Shown: positions 30,059-39,592, counted from the stretch's first letter. The stretch: DNA of 64,000 nucleotides from Acidobacteriota bacterium (GCA_003167215.1 PMTV01000039.1:89631-153630), one strand, 5' to 3'. A program made the numbers and translations. The notes: generated from the sequence alone by a model not told the origin.

Positions 30059-30211
30059 CTAGGACGTTTTGCCCTTGCAGCCGGGATGCTCGCACAGGCA
30101 ATCAATGTCCGGAGTCTTTTCCATCGCCTCGCATGCCTCGCTGCAATACTTGCCTTTCGTCACGATGCACGAACAAATCGGGTGCTCGCACTTCTGGCCA
30201 CTCGCTGCCAT
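30059..30211 (-). CDS. metallothionein-like small cysteine-rich protein
   Basis: A 50-residue protein with eight cysteines (positions 8, 13, 15, 23, 27, 38, 40, 45) and two histidines set in repeated C-E-H-P-x-C units. The middle K-Y-C-S-E-A-C segment is a hallmark of bacterial SmtA/BmtA metallothioneins. The ATG at 30211 has a perfect AAGGAG seven bases upstream. It would bind zinc, cadmium or copper in the cytosol. It is too short for common ORF cut-offs and easily missed. A two-helix membrane protein lies just downstream. I cannot see an ArsR/SmtB regulator nearby. Confidence 0.85.
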   Translation of the reverse strand: MAASGQKCEHPICSCIVTKGKYCSEACEAMEKTPDIDCLCEHPGCKGKTS

Positions 30212-30396
30212 ATTCTTTCTCCTTGGTTTGAATTCAGTTTGCTAGCTATATCTATCCTAGCCGCCGCGAGGAAGCCGCGCTGTGCAATTAAGAACACATC
30301 TCCATTTCACTGCCGGCGTGGGAGTGATGGCGCTTTCGCCCGGCGTACGCCTTTGTGATACCATCACCTGTAAGTTTTTTCTTCAGGGAGAAGCAA

Positions 30397-31119
30397 TTGG
30401 CGCAGCATATTTCCCGCAAGGAATTGAAAAAGGACGAAGTGCGCGAGACCCTCGTGCACGGCGCGGATATCGTCTTTTCGCATCAGCAACTCACGCTCTA
30501 CATCGTCATCCTGGCGATTGTGGTTGCCCTGGGTGTGTTTGGCTGGAGAACTTACGCCGAGCGCCAGACCGTGAAGGCTGCCGCCGGCTATGGCGACGCC
30601 ATGAGAGTATTCCAGGCGCGCATTCGCACGCCTCTCGAGCCCCAGGTGCCGGGAGAAATTACGTACGTGGACGAAAAGAACAAGTACACCGACGCTGCTC
30701 AAAAATTCGAAGACGTTGCCAACAAATATCCGCGCACGCATCCCGGCCAGCTTGCCAAATATTATGCCGCGTTAAGCGAAGAGCACCTGGGCAAGAACGA
30801 GGAAGCCAAGAAATTGCTCCAATCTGTTGCTGACGGAAGCGAGGAAGACTTCGCCGCCATGGCGCGCTTCGAACTCGCTCAATTGTATGACCGTACCGGG
30901 CAAGGGGACCAAGCCGTCAAGCTCTATCAGCAATTGATTGCCAAGCCCGGCCTCCTGGTGCCCAAGGCGGTCGTGATGCTTGCTCTTGCCGAACACTACG
31001 GTGCGAATAACCCTGCCGAAGCTGGAAAGATATACGCGCAGATTAAATCTGAGTACCCCGATACTCCTATCGCCGAACAAGCCGACCAGGACCTTGCTCT
31101 CCTGCCCGGCAAAATCTGA
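30397..31119 (+). CDS. YfgM-like membrane-anchored TPR protein
   Basis: 240 residues from a TTG with AGGGAG six bases upstream. A charged cytosolic N-terminus (ISRKELKKDEVRETL) is followed by one membrane helix (about 35-55), then a periplasmic helical region with TPR-like repeats and the AMARFELAQLYDRTGQGDQAVKLYQQL pattern. This matches YfgM/TPR_21 proteins, which assist the SecYEG translocon and outer-membrane protein traffic. The YfgM role is by family resemblance. The dGTPase gene follows after 9 bases. Confidence 0.75.
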   Translation: MAQHISRKELKKDEVRETLVHGADIVFSHQQLTLYIVILAIVVALGVFGWRTYAERQTVKAAAGYGDAMRVFQARIRTPLEPQVPGEITYVDEKNKYTDAAQKFEDVANKYPRTHPGQLAKYYAALSEEHLGKNEEAKKLLQSVADGSEEDFAAMARFELAQLYDRTGQGDQAVKLYQQLIAKPGLLVPKAVVMLALAEHYGANNPAEAGKIYAQIKSEYPDTPIAEQADQDLALLPGKI

Positions 31120-31128
31120 GCGCGCGGA

Positions 31129-32274
31129 ATGACGCCGGCGCCGCTGGCATCCTATGCGATGGACGTACAGCGCTCCCGTGGGCGCCGCTTTCCTGAGCCG
31201 CCGCACCCCTATCGCGACGCTTACGCGCGCGACCGCGACCGCGTAATTCACTCTCGCGCCTTTCGCCGTCTGGAAGCCAAGACCCAGGTTTTCACCACGC
31301 GTTACTCCGACCATTTTCGCAACCGGCTGACCCATACCATCGAAGTTGCGCAAATTGCACGCACCGTTTCCGACGCCCTGCATCTCAACACCGGCCTTAC
31401 CGAAGCGCTCGCGCTCGTGCACGATATCGGACACCCGCCTTTTGGCCACGCTGGCGAAAAACAGCTCGATTTCAGAATGCGTGAGCACGGAGATCGCTTT
31501 GACCACAATCTCCATGCGCTTCGCATCGTCGAACAGTTCGAGCAGCGCTATCTCGATTTCCCCGGGCTCAATCTCACCTTCGAAGTGCGCGAAGGCATCG
31601 TCAAACATTCGGGAAATTATTCCGCTGTGGAATTTCCCGCGCTCGCCGAATATCTCCTGGACCGGCAGCCCCTTTTGGAGGCGCAGCTTATCGATCTCGT
31701 TGACGAAATCGCTTACAACACCGCCGACCTCGACGACGCCTTCGAGGCCCGCCTCCTTGATCTCGATCTGCTGCGCGCCGAAGTGCCCATCTTCAATGAA
31801 GCTTACGAGGAAATTGACAGGCTCTATCCCCAGGGCCGCCGCAAATTGAAATTCAACGAAGCCCTCAAGCAGATTCTCAATCGCCTTGCAACCGACCTGA
31901 TCGACAACACCTTCCATCGGGTGCTGGAAAGCGGCGTCGAGAACGCCGAAGACGTGCGCCGTCTCCAGCAGCCCCTCGCCGCCTTTTCGCCCGAGACAGC
32001 CCGCCAGAACGCGGAATTGAAGCGATTTCTTCACGCCCGCCTCTATTCGAACCCCGCGATCGCAGAGGATCGCGATCGCTCGGTGGCCTCGCTGGATGCT
32101 CTTTTTCTCTTCTTCCTGGACCACCCGGACCGCATGCCAAAGCAGTATGCCGATTTAGCGCTGAACGAGCCGCGCCATCGAGTCGTATGCGACTACATCG
32201 CAGGCATGACCGACCATTTTCTGTTGCGCCAATGCAACGAGCTGCTAGGCGCTCCTGCCGGGCACCCGGATTGA
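31129..32274 (+). CDS. dgt: deoxyguanosinetriphosphate triphosphohydrolase-like protein
   Basis: A 381-residue HD-domain protein. Metal ligands are visible: His69 (RLTHTIEV), then His98-Asp99 (VHDIGHPPFGHAGE), with the SRAFRRLEAKTQVF N-terminal block. It is the shorter type 2 form, which hydrolyses several dNTPs to nucleosides and triphosphate. It follows the YfgM-like gene closely, perhaps in one transcript. Confidence 0.92.
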   Translation: MTPAPLASYAMDVQRSRGRRFPEPPHPYRDAYARDRDRVIHSRAFRRLEAKTQVFTTRYSDHFRNRLTHTIEVAQIARTVSDALHLNTGLTEALALVHDIGHPPFGHAGEKQLDFRMREHGDRFDHNLHALRIVEQFEQRYLDFPGLNLTFEVREGIVKHSGNYSAVEFPALAEYLLDRQPLLEAQLIDLVDEIAYNTADLDDAFEARLLDLDLLRAEVPIFNEAYEEIDRLYPQGRRKLKFNEALKQILNRLATDLIDNTFHRVLESGVENAEDVRRLQQPLAAFSPETARQNAELKRFLHARLYSNPAIAEDRDRSVASLDALFLFFLDHPDRMPKQYADLALNEPRHRVVCDYIAGMTDHFLLRQCNELLGAPAGHPD

Positions 32275-32365
32275 TCTGCACTACGGGCAGTTCCTGCGGC
32301 CGCACCCAGTCCAAGAAAGTCATTGTCCATTTGGTGTCAGTTTGAAAGTTCCCAAAGCCGCTTCC

Positions 32366-32393
32366 TTGACAACGCTGGTACGGGTCATATAAT
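32366..32393 (+). promoter_or_regulatory. consensus sigma-70-type promoter for yceD-rpmF-plsX-fabD
   Basis: TTGACA at 32366-32371 and TATAAT at 32388-32393 are both perfect, separated by 16 bases. The yceD ATG follows 27 bases after the -10 box, with GGGGAAA between. It is the strongest promoter visible in the window. Confidence 0.8.
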
Positions 32394-32420
32394 TAACTTG
32401 TACGCACGCGGGGAAAGCCA

Positions 32421-32954
32421 ATGTTTCTCGACGTAAAAGAACTTGCCGTTCGAAAAATCCGCATCCGGAAGAGCTATATCCCGGGTACGCTCGATTTCCA
32501 TTCCGGTGAGTTTCGCCAGGTGGAACCGCTGGAAGTGCGTGCTACCGCCGAACTTATGGAAGGCCAAATCCGCGTGTACGGCAATCTGCACACGCGGGTT
32601 GAGATGATTTGCGCCCGCTGCCTGGACACCGTAGTCGAGGAAATCAGCCGCGATTTCGACCTGTTTTACCGCCCGATGACCTCGATCGCCCAAGACGACG
32701 AATTTCACCTCAATTTGGACGACACCGAAATCGCTTTCTTTGAAGGCGACGGCTTGTTTCTGGCCGACGTCCTCGCCGAGCAGGTAAATCTCGCGCTTCC
32801 GATGAAGGTTATCTGCCGCAGCGATTGCCGGGGCTTGTGCTCCCACTGCGGGGCCAATCTGAATAACGAAGAGTGCCGCTGCGAAAAGAACGCTTCCGAT
32901 CCGCGCCTCGCTCCACTGGCTCGCTTGAAGCAGGACTGGTTCAAAAAGCAATAA
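32421..32954 (+). CDS. yceD: YceD/DUF177 family protein (23S rRNA accumulation)
   Basis: 177 residues with the DUF177 core: a central ICARCLDTVVEEI block and a C-terminal CRSDCRGLCSHCGANLN cysteine cluster that probably binds zinc. In E. coli and plants members affect 23S rRNA processing or accumulation. The position directly before rpmF is the conserved genomic context of this family and confirms the call. Confidence 0.9.
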   Translation: MFLDVKELAVRKIRIRKSYIPGTLDFHSGEFRQVEPLEVRATAELMEGQIRVYGNLHTRVEMICARCLDTVVEEISRDFDLFYRPMTSIAQDDEFHLNLDDTEIAFFEGDGLFLADVLAEQVNLALPMKVICRSDCRGLCSHCGANLNNEECRCEKNASDPRLAPLARLKQDWFKKQ

Positions 32955-33022
32955 AACGCTACACTATCACTTTCCCATTTCGGCTGTGCTGAGCCCCAGC
33001 CGGTCAATTCAGAGGAGCAGGA

Positions 33023-33211
33023 ATGCCTAATCCAAAACGACGTCACTCCCACGCGCGCAAAAATAAGCGGCGCGCCCACGATCATCTTCACACGCTGTCG
33101 CTTTCCGATTGTCCCAATTGCCATGAAAAGAAACTGCCTCATCAGGCGTGTCCCCATTGCGGACAGTACAAAGGCCGCGAGGTGATTGACACTTCGGCCA
33201 AGACAGCCTAA
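33023..33211 (+). CDS. rpmF: 50S ribosomal protein L32
   Basis: A 62-residue L32 with the basic start [20 protein letters not shown] and a four-cysteine zinc ribbon (Cys30, Cys33, Cys43, Cys46). It sits between yceD and plsX, the classical order yceD-rpmF-plsX-fab. An AGAGGAG site precedes the ATG. The zinc-binding (C+) form suggests zinc is normally available. Confidence 0.97.
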   Translation: MPNPKRRHSHARKNKRRAHDHLHTLSLSDCPNCHEKKLPHQACPHCGQYKGREVIDTSAKTA

Positions 33212-33267
33212 GTTTCCCCTTCACCTGCCTTCCGAGTCGGTGCCCATTGGTGACCGCTGGTGCTGAG

Positions 33268-34281
33268 ATGACCACCATCGCAATAGATGCTATGGGAGGC
33301 GACCATGCCCCTCGCGCTGAAGTGGAAGGCGCGATCCTGGCCGCCCGCGAATTTGGTTTGCACATCCTGCTGGTCGGCATGGAAGCCGCCATCAAGCAGG
33401 AACTGAGCCGCCACGGGCATCGCGGTTTGCCCATCGAAATTGTCGGCGCCACCGAAGTCATCACCATGAGCGATTCGCCTTCGCAGGCGTTCCGCCGCAA
33501 GAAAGAAAGCTCCATGCACGTGGCTGCGCGCTTGGTGCGCGACGGGAAAGCCGAAGCAATGGTCAGCGCGGGCAATACAGGCGCGGCCATGACCGTTGCT
33601 CGCTTCGTTCTCGGCACGCTTCCTTCCGTGGACCGCCCCGCGCTCGCCGCCGCATTTCCGAACATGAAAGATAGAGTTTCGGTGATCCTCGACGTGGGCG
33701 CCAACGTGGATTCCAAGCCCGAACAAATCAGGCAATTCGCCGTAATGGGCGAAATTTATTTCCGCGCGATCTGGGGCGTCAAACGCCCCCGTGTAGCTTT
33801 GCTTTCCATCGGTGAAGAAGAAATGAAGGGCAACGAGTTGACTCGCGAAGCGTCCAATCTGCTGAAACAGTCCTCGCTCAACTTCGTCGGCAATGTGGAA
33901 GGGCGCGATGTGTTTCGCGGAAATGTTGACGTCATCGTTTGCGACGGCTTCATCGGCAACGTCGCTCTCAAAATCAGCGAAGGCCTCGTCGAGCATGTCC
34001 AGGGCATGCTGAAAAAAGCCATTAAGAGTTCGCTGAAATCGCAGATCGGCTACGCTCTGTCCAAGCAAGCGTTCGATGATTTCCGCAAGCGCACCGACTC
34101 TTCGGAAACCGGCGGCGCTCCGCTTTTGGGTGTTCGCGGCATCACCATCATTGCGCACGGCCGCTCGAATCCCAACGCCATTAAAAATGCCATACGCGTC
34201 GCCGGCGAACTCTGCCGCGCCCGCGTGAACGAAAAAATCGATCAGGAGCTTTCCGCTGCCGCTGTCGCCGCGCAGGGCTGA
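33268..34281 (+). CDS. plsX: phosphate acyltransferase PlsX
   Basis: PlsX converts acyl-ACP to acyl-phosphate for phospholipid synthesis. The protein has the canonical [12 protein letters not shown] start and later [21 protein letters not shown] and [13 protein letters not shown] blocks. The ATG at 33268 places the conserved strand at residue 2; an in-frame GTG or TTG 18-21 bases upstream is possible. Length (337) is normal. fabD follows by 23 bases, within the same operon. Confidence 0.95.
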   Translation: MTTIAIDAMGGDHAPRAEVEGAILAAREFGLHILLVGMEAAIKQELSRHGHRGLPIEIVGATEVITMSDSPSQAFRRKKESSMHVAARLVRDGKAEAMVSAGNTGAAMTVARFVLGTLPSVDRPALAAAFPNMKDRVSVILDVGANVDSKPEQIRQFAVMGEIYFRAIWGVKRPRVALLSIGEEEMKGNELTREASNLLKQSSLNFVGNVEGRDVFRGNVDVIVCDGFIGNVALKISEGLVEHVQGMLKKAIKSSLKSQIGYALSKQAFDDFRKRTDSSETGGAPLLGVRGITIIAHGRSNPNAIKNAIRVAGELCRARVNEKIDQELSAAAVAAQG

Positions 34282-34304
34282 CCTCGGCGGAATTTCAATC
34301 GCGC

Positions 34305-35264
34305 ATGGGCAAACTCGCATTCCTGTTTCCGGGCCAGGGTTCGCAGTATTGCGGCATGGGCCGCGATCTGGCGGAGGCCTTCGCCGAATCGCGCCAGGTT
34401 TTCGACCAAGCGAATGCTGCGCTCGGATTTTCCATGTCCGACATGTGTTACACCGCCTCGCTGGAAGAGCTCAAGCAAACGGAAAACACCCAGCCCGCGA
34501 TTCTCACCGTTTCCGTCGCCGCGTACCGCGCGCTGGAAAAGAGAGGCGTCAAACCTGATTTTGTCGCCGGCCACAGCCTGGGTGAATATTCCGCGCTCGT
34601 TGCCGCCGGTGGACTGGATTTTTCAGCAGCCGTGAAATTGGTTCGCGCCCGAGGCCGCTACATGCAGGAAGCCGTGCCCGCTGGTGAAGGCGCGATGGCT
34701 GCAATCCTCGGTCTGCCGCCCGCCGAAGTTTTGGAGATTTGCAAAAAAGCTGCGGATCACGAAGTCGTCTCGCCCGCGAACCTGAATTCACCCGAGCAAA
34801 CCGTAATTTCCGGAAACGCTGCGGCGGTGAAGCGAGCGGTTGAAATCGCTTCACAAAGCGGCGCGAAGCGAGCCGTGATTCTTCCCGTCTCTGCGCCCTT
34901 TCATTGCGCGCTCATGGCGCCCGCGCAAAAGCGTCTGGAGCAGGACCTGCGCGCCGCGAATTTCACCGCGCTGAAAATCCCGTTGATCACCAACGTGGAC
35001 GCCGAAGCCATCACCACAGGCGACGAAGCCCGCGAAGCGCTCATCCGCCAGGTCACCTCTCCCGTTCGCTGGCTCGATTCCGTCCACGAAATGATTGAGT
35101 CCGGCGTCACGATTTTCGTCGAAGTCGGCCCCGGAAAAGTTCTCTCCGGCCTGATGCGCCAAATCGACCGCTCCGTCCGCTCCCTAAACGTGGAAGACGC
35201 CGCCAGCTTCCAAGCCACGATAGACAAGATCGCCCAATTGCGCGCCGAATCCCCGGAAAACTAG
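34305..35264 (+). CDS. fabD: malonyl-CoA:ACP transacylase
   Basis: FabD loads malonyl groups on ACP for fatty acid elongation. Motifs: GQGSQYCGMG (10-19), the nucleophile in GHSLGEYSA (Ser91) and the catalytic His200 (APFHCALM). QPAILTVS and VGPGKVLSGL blocks also fit. 319 residues, usual length. It ends the first lipid operon; the next gene runs on the opposite strand. Confidence 0.95.
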   Translation: MGKLAFLFPGQGSQYCGMGRDLAEAFAESRQVFDQANAALGFSMSDMCYTASLEELKQTENTQPAILTVSVAAYRALEKRGVKPDFVAGHSLGEYSALVAAGGLDFSAAVKLVRARGRYMQEAVPAGEGAMAAILGLPPAEVLEICKKAADHEVVSPANLNSPEQTVISGNAAAVKRAVEIASQSGAKRAVILPVSAPFHCALMAPAQKRLEQDLRAANFTALKIPLITNVDAEAITTGDEAREALIRQVTSPVRWLDSVHEMIESGVTIFVEVGPGKVLSGLMRQIDRSVRSLNVEDAASFQATIDKIAQLRAESPEN

Positions 35265-35286
35265 AATCGGGCCGCTGCCGAAACTT

Positions 35287-35988
35287 TCAGGAGTATTTTA
35301 TTAAATCCTCGCTAGTGGGACTAGCCGTGCTGGCGTCCCGCGGCAATCCGCAATAGACACACTTTTTAGCAAACCATGGTCTGTTCCAAACACCATTGAA
35401 GGCGCACCCACAACGTGGACAGGGCCAGCGGAAAAACTTCAATTGCCTGACGCCGGTCATAGCGAGTGAGACGAGCACCCCTACTAAACACAAATCGAAT
35501 ATAACAGTGCCGATGGGGTCTGGAATCTTGTCGGCAAGAGTCAAAATCAATATCGCGGATAGGAATGCCACACCCAACCAAATGAAAGACCGTGTGTAGG
35601 CGCTGCGCAGCGTCCGATACTGCTTCCATGACGATTGATAAGCGGCTGCGTCCTGAACCGGCTTGGATGGAACTATTTCTCGCACGCGTTCTTTGAGTGA
35701 AAAGAATACGACTGTCCCGGCAGGCAAAAGCGCCAGATACCATTGCATCCCGAGCTCGATTGCTGCTCCGAAGACTCCCCCTGCCCCAACAATAAGAGCA
35801 AGCACCTTCATCAACCGAATCGTGCGCGTCGGAAATGGAACTTTGTGCGCCGTAACAAATTGCAAGCTATAGGTCGTACGAACGGCCATCCACACCCAAG
35901 GAGGGACCACGAAGAGCAAGCCGATTGCGGACAGCCACTTTTGCTCGAAACCGTCCTGAAACGTCATGATTGTGGAAGTTCCCAACAT
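35287..35988 (-). CDS. hypothetical membrane protein with C-terminal zinc ribbon
   Basis: 233 residues with hydrophobic helices near 18-36, 60-80, 83-97, 136-152 and 163-180. A C-terminal zinc-ribbon-like pair follows (CPRCGC ... KKCVYCGLP). I do not recognise a family. It is inserted, with the next gene, against the direction of the fatty acid genes. Its codon use looks less GC-biased than the fab genes, which suggests separate origin. Function unknown. Confidence 0.65.
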   Translation of the reverse strand: MLGTSTIMTFQDGFEQKWLSAIGLLFVVPPWVWMAVRTTYSLQFVTAHKVPFPTRTIRLMKVLALIVGAGGVFGAAIELGMQWYLALLPAGTVVFFSLKERVREIVPSKPVQDAAAYQSSWKQYRTLRSAYTRSFIWLGVAFLSAILILTLADKIPDPIGTVIFDLCLVGVLVSLAMTGVRQLKFFRWPCPRCGCAFNGVWNRPWFAKKCVYCGLPRDASTASPTSEDLIKYS

Positions 35989-36080
35989 AGTTCAATTCTA
36001 TCTTCGCAGGAAAACTCTCGATTCCCCGTGGAATAACGCTTCTTAGAAGGTAACGGGCGAGCTACTTGCGCAACACGTTA

Positions 36081-37031
36081 TCACAGGCCCATTGGCCGAG
36101 TTCGTTCGCTGATAGCGTCCGCCAGAACCAGAGCAGCTCCGCTGAACGCTAAGGTATCAACGAAATAGTTCAGTCCCTCGGCTATGCTGGATGCGTTGGC
36201 CACTAAGATAGGGAGATAAACAAATAGCACGACGAGCAGAATCATGATCCCCAGATAGGTCGCAGCTAGGCGCGCCTTTTTGTTCACGACAATACATGCG
36301 CCGCAAACAACCAGAACCGCGCCCGAAACATAGGCCCAGAAAAGATGCCCGGGAATCCACGTTGGCGTTATTTTGTCGAGTGGAACGCCGGGCGCAATCG
36401 TGGGATGCAGAAAGTCCTCCACGCCAAAGACTAGCGCTGGTATCCCCACGAAAAAGCGCGCGAGAGTTACCAGCCCTGGCGTGCCGTCCGAAGGCGTCCT
36501 CTTCGACAGACTTCCCGCTAGCGCAAAGGCGCCGCCGCTGAAAGCCGTGTCCCGCAGTAGGATTGCCCAAAACAAACGAGCCCCGTGTGTCGCCACGAGG
36601 TTGGGGATGTGAAGCAAAACTACGAAGAGTAGAAGCATGCTCCCCAGGAGTATGGCCGCCAACTTTGAATATCTCTTTAGGGTGATGCTCAGTGCTGCGG
36701 CAATCAGAGCAACGCCCACCAGATAAGTCCAAAATAGGTGCCACGGCATCCAGGAGGGAACCAGGGGCGCGATCTCCGCCGCATCGACCATGTGGTCCGC
36801 GCCGAATACTCCCATCGGCATGGCAAAGAACAAAGGGCCGAACGCCAAGATCTTGTCGAGCCCGTGTTTTTGCGGCAGCTCGTCCTTGATAATCTTTATA
36901 AGCCCGATTGCCAGGAGAGCGGCGCCGGTGAAATACGGCCAGAACACAGCCGCCGGGATTCCGAAAGCTACAAGTGTTACGGCGAAATCAGCGTGCGGGA
37001 AAAGTTGGAAACTGCCGCTCAGCAGATGCAT
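36081..37031 (-). CDS. DoxX-like membrane protein with internal duplication
   Basis: 316 residues and about eight to nine membrane helices. The two halves repeat a unit: VPSWMPWHLFWTYLVGVALI near 90-110 is echoed by ITPTWIPGHLFWAYVSGAVLV near 225-245. Each is preceded by a F-G-x-[DE]-x-[FM] segment and followed by lysine- and arginine-bounded helices. The pattern resembles duplicated DoxX/DUF4395-like four-helix proteins, but I cannot name a family with confidence. It lies against the fab gene direction. Confidence 0.7.
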   Translation of the reverse strand: MHLLSGSFQLFPHADFAVTLVAFGIPAAVFWPYFTGAALLAIGLIKIIKDELPQKHGLDKILAFGPLFFAMPMGVFGADHMVDAAEIAPLVPSWMPWHLFWTYLVGVALIAAALSITLKRYSKLAAILLGSMLLLFVVLLHIPNLVATHGARLFWAILLRDTAFSGGAFALAGSLSKRTPSDGTPGLVTLARFFVGIPALVFGVEDFLHPTIAPGVPLDKITPTWIPGHLFWAYVSGAVLVVCGACIVVNKKARLAATYLGIMILLVVLFVYLPILVANASSIAEGLNYFVDTLAFSGAALVLADAISERTRPMGL

Positions 37032-37145
37032 TCTAGGATCACCCTTACCAGACTCTGAATCACAATGCCGCTGAAGAGTTGCTCATCATTGCCGCGTGAA
37101 CGAGCAGTTGCGCAGCATGTTTGATATGCGATAGGGTCACATCCT

Positions 37146-37892
37146 ATGTTCTCGCTCAAAGATAAAGTTGCTCTGGTCACCGGCGCATCGCAAGGCATCG
37201 GCCGCGCCACGTCTCTGGCGCTCGCAGAAGCGGGCGCAAAAGTAGCCATCGCCGCGCGCAACACCGAAAAACTCGCGTCCCTCGCAGCGGAAATAGCAGC
37301 CGCAGGAGGCGAAGCTCTCGCCGTTCCCATGGATGTGGCGGACCCCGCGCAAGTGAAAGCCGGTTTCCAGCAATTGCTCGCGAAATTCGGCAAGCTCGAC
37401 GTGCTGGTCAACAACGCCGCCATCACCCGCGACACGCTCGCTCTCCGCATGAAGCTCGAAGATTGGGAAGCCGTGCTGCGCACCAACCTGACCGGCGCGC
37501 ATTTGTGCATCCAGCAAGCGCTCGGAGCAATGCTCAAGCAGCGCGCTGGCCGCATCATCAACATCACTTCCCTTGTCGCCGAAACGGGCAACGCGGGCCA
37601 GGCAAATTATGTGGCATCAAAGGCGGGCCTGATCGGTCTCACGCGCGCTATCGCCGTCGAAGTCGCCTCGCGCAACATCACCGTGAACGCCATCGCACCC
37701 GGGTTCATCGCTACGCCCATGACCGATCCTCTTTCGCAAGAAATAAAAGACAAAATGAAGTCCATGATTCCGCTCGGCCGTTTCGGCACCGACCGTGACG
37801 TCGCCGCCGCCATCGTCTTCCTCGCCAGCGATGAAGCCGGCTACATCACCGGCCAGGTTCTCGACGTCAACGGCGGCCTGCACATGGGCTAG
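37146..37892 (+). CDS. fabG: 3-oxoacyl-ACP reductase FabG
   Basis: An NADPH-dependent reductase of the fatty acid elongation cycle. 248 residues with TGASQGIGRA (12-21), the NNAA motif, and catalytic Ser142, Tyr155 and Lys159 (NYVASKAG). The C-terminal ITGQVLDVNGGLHMG ending is typical of FabG rather than other SDRs. The fab setting confirms the role: acpP and fabF follow. Confidence 0.95.
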   Translation: MFSLKDKVALVTGASQGIGRATSLALAEAGAKVAIAARNTEKLASLAAEIAAAGGEALAVPMDVADPAQVKAGFQQLLAKFGKLDVLVNNAAITRDTLALRMKLEDWEAVLRTNLTGAHLCIQQALGAMLKQRAGRIINITSLVAETGNAGQANYVASKAGLIGLTRAIAVEVASRNITVNAIAPGFIATPMTDPLSQEIKDKMKSMIPLGRFGTDRDVAAAIVFLASDEAGYITGQVLDVNGGLHMG

Positions 37893-37952
37893 CGAACCTA
37901 TTCTCTTGACGGCTGCTTAGAGTTGCAATTTTCGCACTTTTGCGCCAAAAGG

Positions 37953-37981
37953 TTGACCCTGCATTCCAGCCCGCATAGAAT
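37953..37981 (+). promoter_or_regulatory. sigma-70-type promoter for acpP-fabF
   Basis: TTGACC at 37953-37958 and TAGAAT at 37976-37981 with a 17-base spacer, leaving a leader of about 75 bases before the acpP ATG. It gives acpP its own transcription start, as is common for this very abundant protein. Confidence 0.55.
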
Positions 37982-38063
37982 GGGCAAGTTGTTTTGGGGC
38001 GCTATCCTGCCTGCTGTGCGGCCCAGGGCGCTTACGATTGCCGATACCGGAGGAACTACCAGA

Positions 38064-38309
38064 ATGGCCAGCGTCGAAGAACGCGTGAAAACGATTATTG
38101 TCGAGCAGCTCGGTGTGGATGAAAGCGAAGTCACTCCGACAGCTTCTTTTGTGGACGACCTGGGCGCCGACTCGCTCGACACTGTCGAGCTGGTGATGGC
38201 TTTCGAGGAAAATTTCGGCATCGAGATCCCCGACGAAGACGCCGAAAAAATTGCCACGGTAAAAGACGCAGTCGATTACATCGAGAAGCACTCCAAAGGA
38301 AGCAAGTAG
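38064..38309 (+). CDS. acpP: acyl carrier protein
   Basis: An 81-residue acidic ACP. The phosphopantetheine attachment site is Ser37 in [12 protein letters not shown]. The ATG at 38064 has GGAGGA upstream and yields the normal length; the frame happens to be open further upstream. It carries acyl chains for FabD, FabG and FabF encoded around it. fabF follows by 38 bases. Confidence 0.97.
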   Translation: MASVEERVKTIIVEQLGVDESEVTPTASFVDDLGADSLDTVELVMAFEENFGIEIPDEDAEKIATVKDAVDYIEKHSKGSK

Positions 38310-38347
38310 TCCGCTGGCCGTCCCCATCAGTACAGGAGAAGTTTCTT

Positions 38348-39592
38348 TTGAACCGCCGAGTTGTCGTTACAGGCGTTGGGCTGATCTGCGGTTGTGGCAT
38401 CGGGACCGAAGAGGTCTGGCGCAATCTGCTGGCCGGTAAAAGCGGCATTGGCCCCATCACTCATTTTGATCCCGCCGGATTTGATTGCCGCATCGCCGGA
38501 GAAGTCCGCAATTTCGATCCGCTTAACTGGATCGAGAAAAAAGAGCTGAAGAAAACCGGTCGCTTCATTCAACTGGCAATGGCCGCTGCAGATTTCGCCG
38601 TCAAGATGGCCGCCCTCGAAGTCACTCCTGACATTGCAAACACGACCGGCGTTTACATTGGCTCCGGCATCGGCGGATTCGACGTCATCGAACGCGAACA
38701 TTCCAAGTATTTGGCTGGTGGTCCCGGAAAAATCTCGCCTTTCTTTATTCCCGCTTCGATCGTCAACCTGGCATCGGGTTTCGTTTCCATCCGCTACGGC
38801 GCAAAAGGCCCCAATTCTGCAACAGCTACCGCCTGCTCCGCGTCGGCACATGCCATTGGCGACGCTTACAAAATCATTCAGCGTTCTGACGCGGACGTGA
38901 TGATCGCAGGCGGTACCGAAGCCGCCATCACTCCCATGGGCGTAGGCGGATTCGCGGCTATGCGCGCTCTCTCCACGCGCAACGACGAACCGCAACGCGC
39001 CAGCCGTCCCTTTGACGCCGAGCGCGACGGCTTCGTCGTCGGCGAAGGCGCCGGCGTTCTAATCCTCGAATCGCTCGAATACGCGCAGCGCCGCGGCGCA
39101 AAAATCATCGCCGAAATCGTCGGCTACGGCATGTCCGGCGACGCCTACCACATCACGCAACCAGCCGAAGGCGGCGATGGCGGATATCGCGTGGCGCTCG
39201 CGGCCATGCGCGACGCAAAAATTACTCCCAACGACGTGAGTTACGTCAACGCGCACGGCACCTCCACTCCCATCGGTGACGCCATAGAAACCGCCGCGCT
39301 TAAGCGCGTCTTCGGCGAGCGCGCAGAAAAAGTTCCCATCAGCTCCACGAAATCCATGACCGGGCATCTGCTGGGCGGCGCGGGCGGCCTGGAGGCCGGC
39401 ATCAGCGTCCTCGCCCTGCGCGATCAGATTATGCCGCCCACTGCAAATTACGAAAACCCCGATCCGGCGTGCGATCTCGACTACATTCCGAATCACGCGC
39501 GCAAGGCTGCGGTGCATTACGCGCTCTCGAATTCCTTCGGCTTCGGTGGAACAAATGCGTCCCTCATCTTCAAGCTCTGGGACGGAAAGTAG
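38348..39592 (+). CDS. fabF: 3-oxoacyl-ACP synthase II FabF
   Basis: A condensing enzyme of chain elongation, 414 residues. The catalytic triad is visible: Cys163 (TACSASAH), His303 (NAHGTSTP) and His340 (SMTGHLLG), with supporting Lys335. The NSFGFGGTNAS ending is canonical. It starts at TTG, with CAGGAGA upstream. Co-transcribed with acpP. Confidence 0.96.
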   Translation: MNRRVVVTGVGLICGCGIGTEEVWRNLLAGKSGIGPITHFDPAGFDCRIAGEVRNFDPLNWIEKKELKKTGRFIQLAMAAADFAVKMAALEVTPDIANTTGVYIGSGIGGFDVIEREHSKYLAGGPGKISPFFIPASIVNLASGFVSIRYGAKGPNSATATACSASAHAIGDAYKIIQRSDADVMIAGGTEAAITPMGVGGFAAMRALSTRNDEPQRASRPFDAERDGFVVGEGAGVLILESLEYAQRRGAKIIAEIVGYGMSGDAYHITQPAEGGDGGYRVALAAMRDAKITPNDVSYVNAHGTSTPIGDAIETAALKRVFGERAEKVPISSTKSMTGHLLGGAGGLEAGISVLALRDQIMPPTANYENPDPACDLDYIPNHARKAAVHYALSNSFGFGGTNASLIFKLWDGK

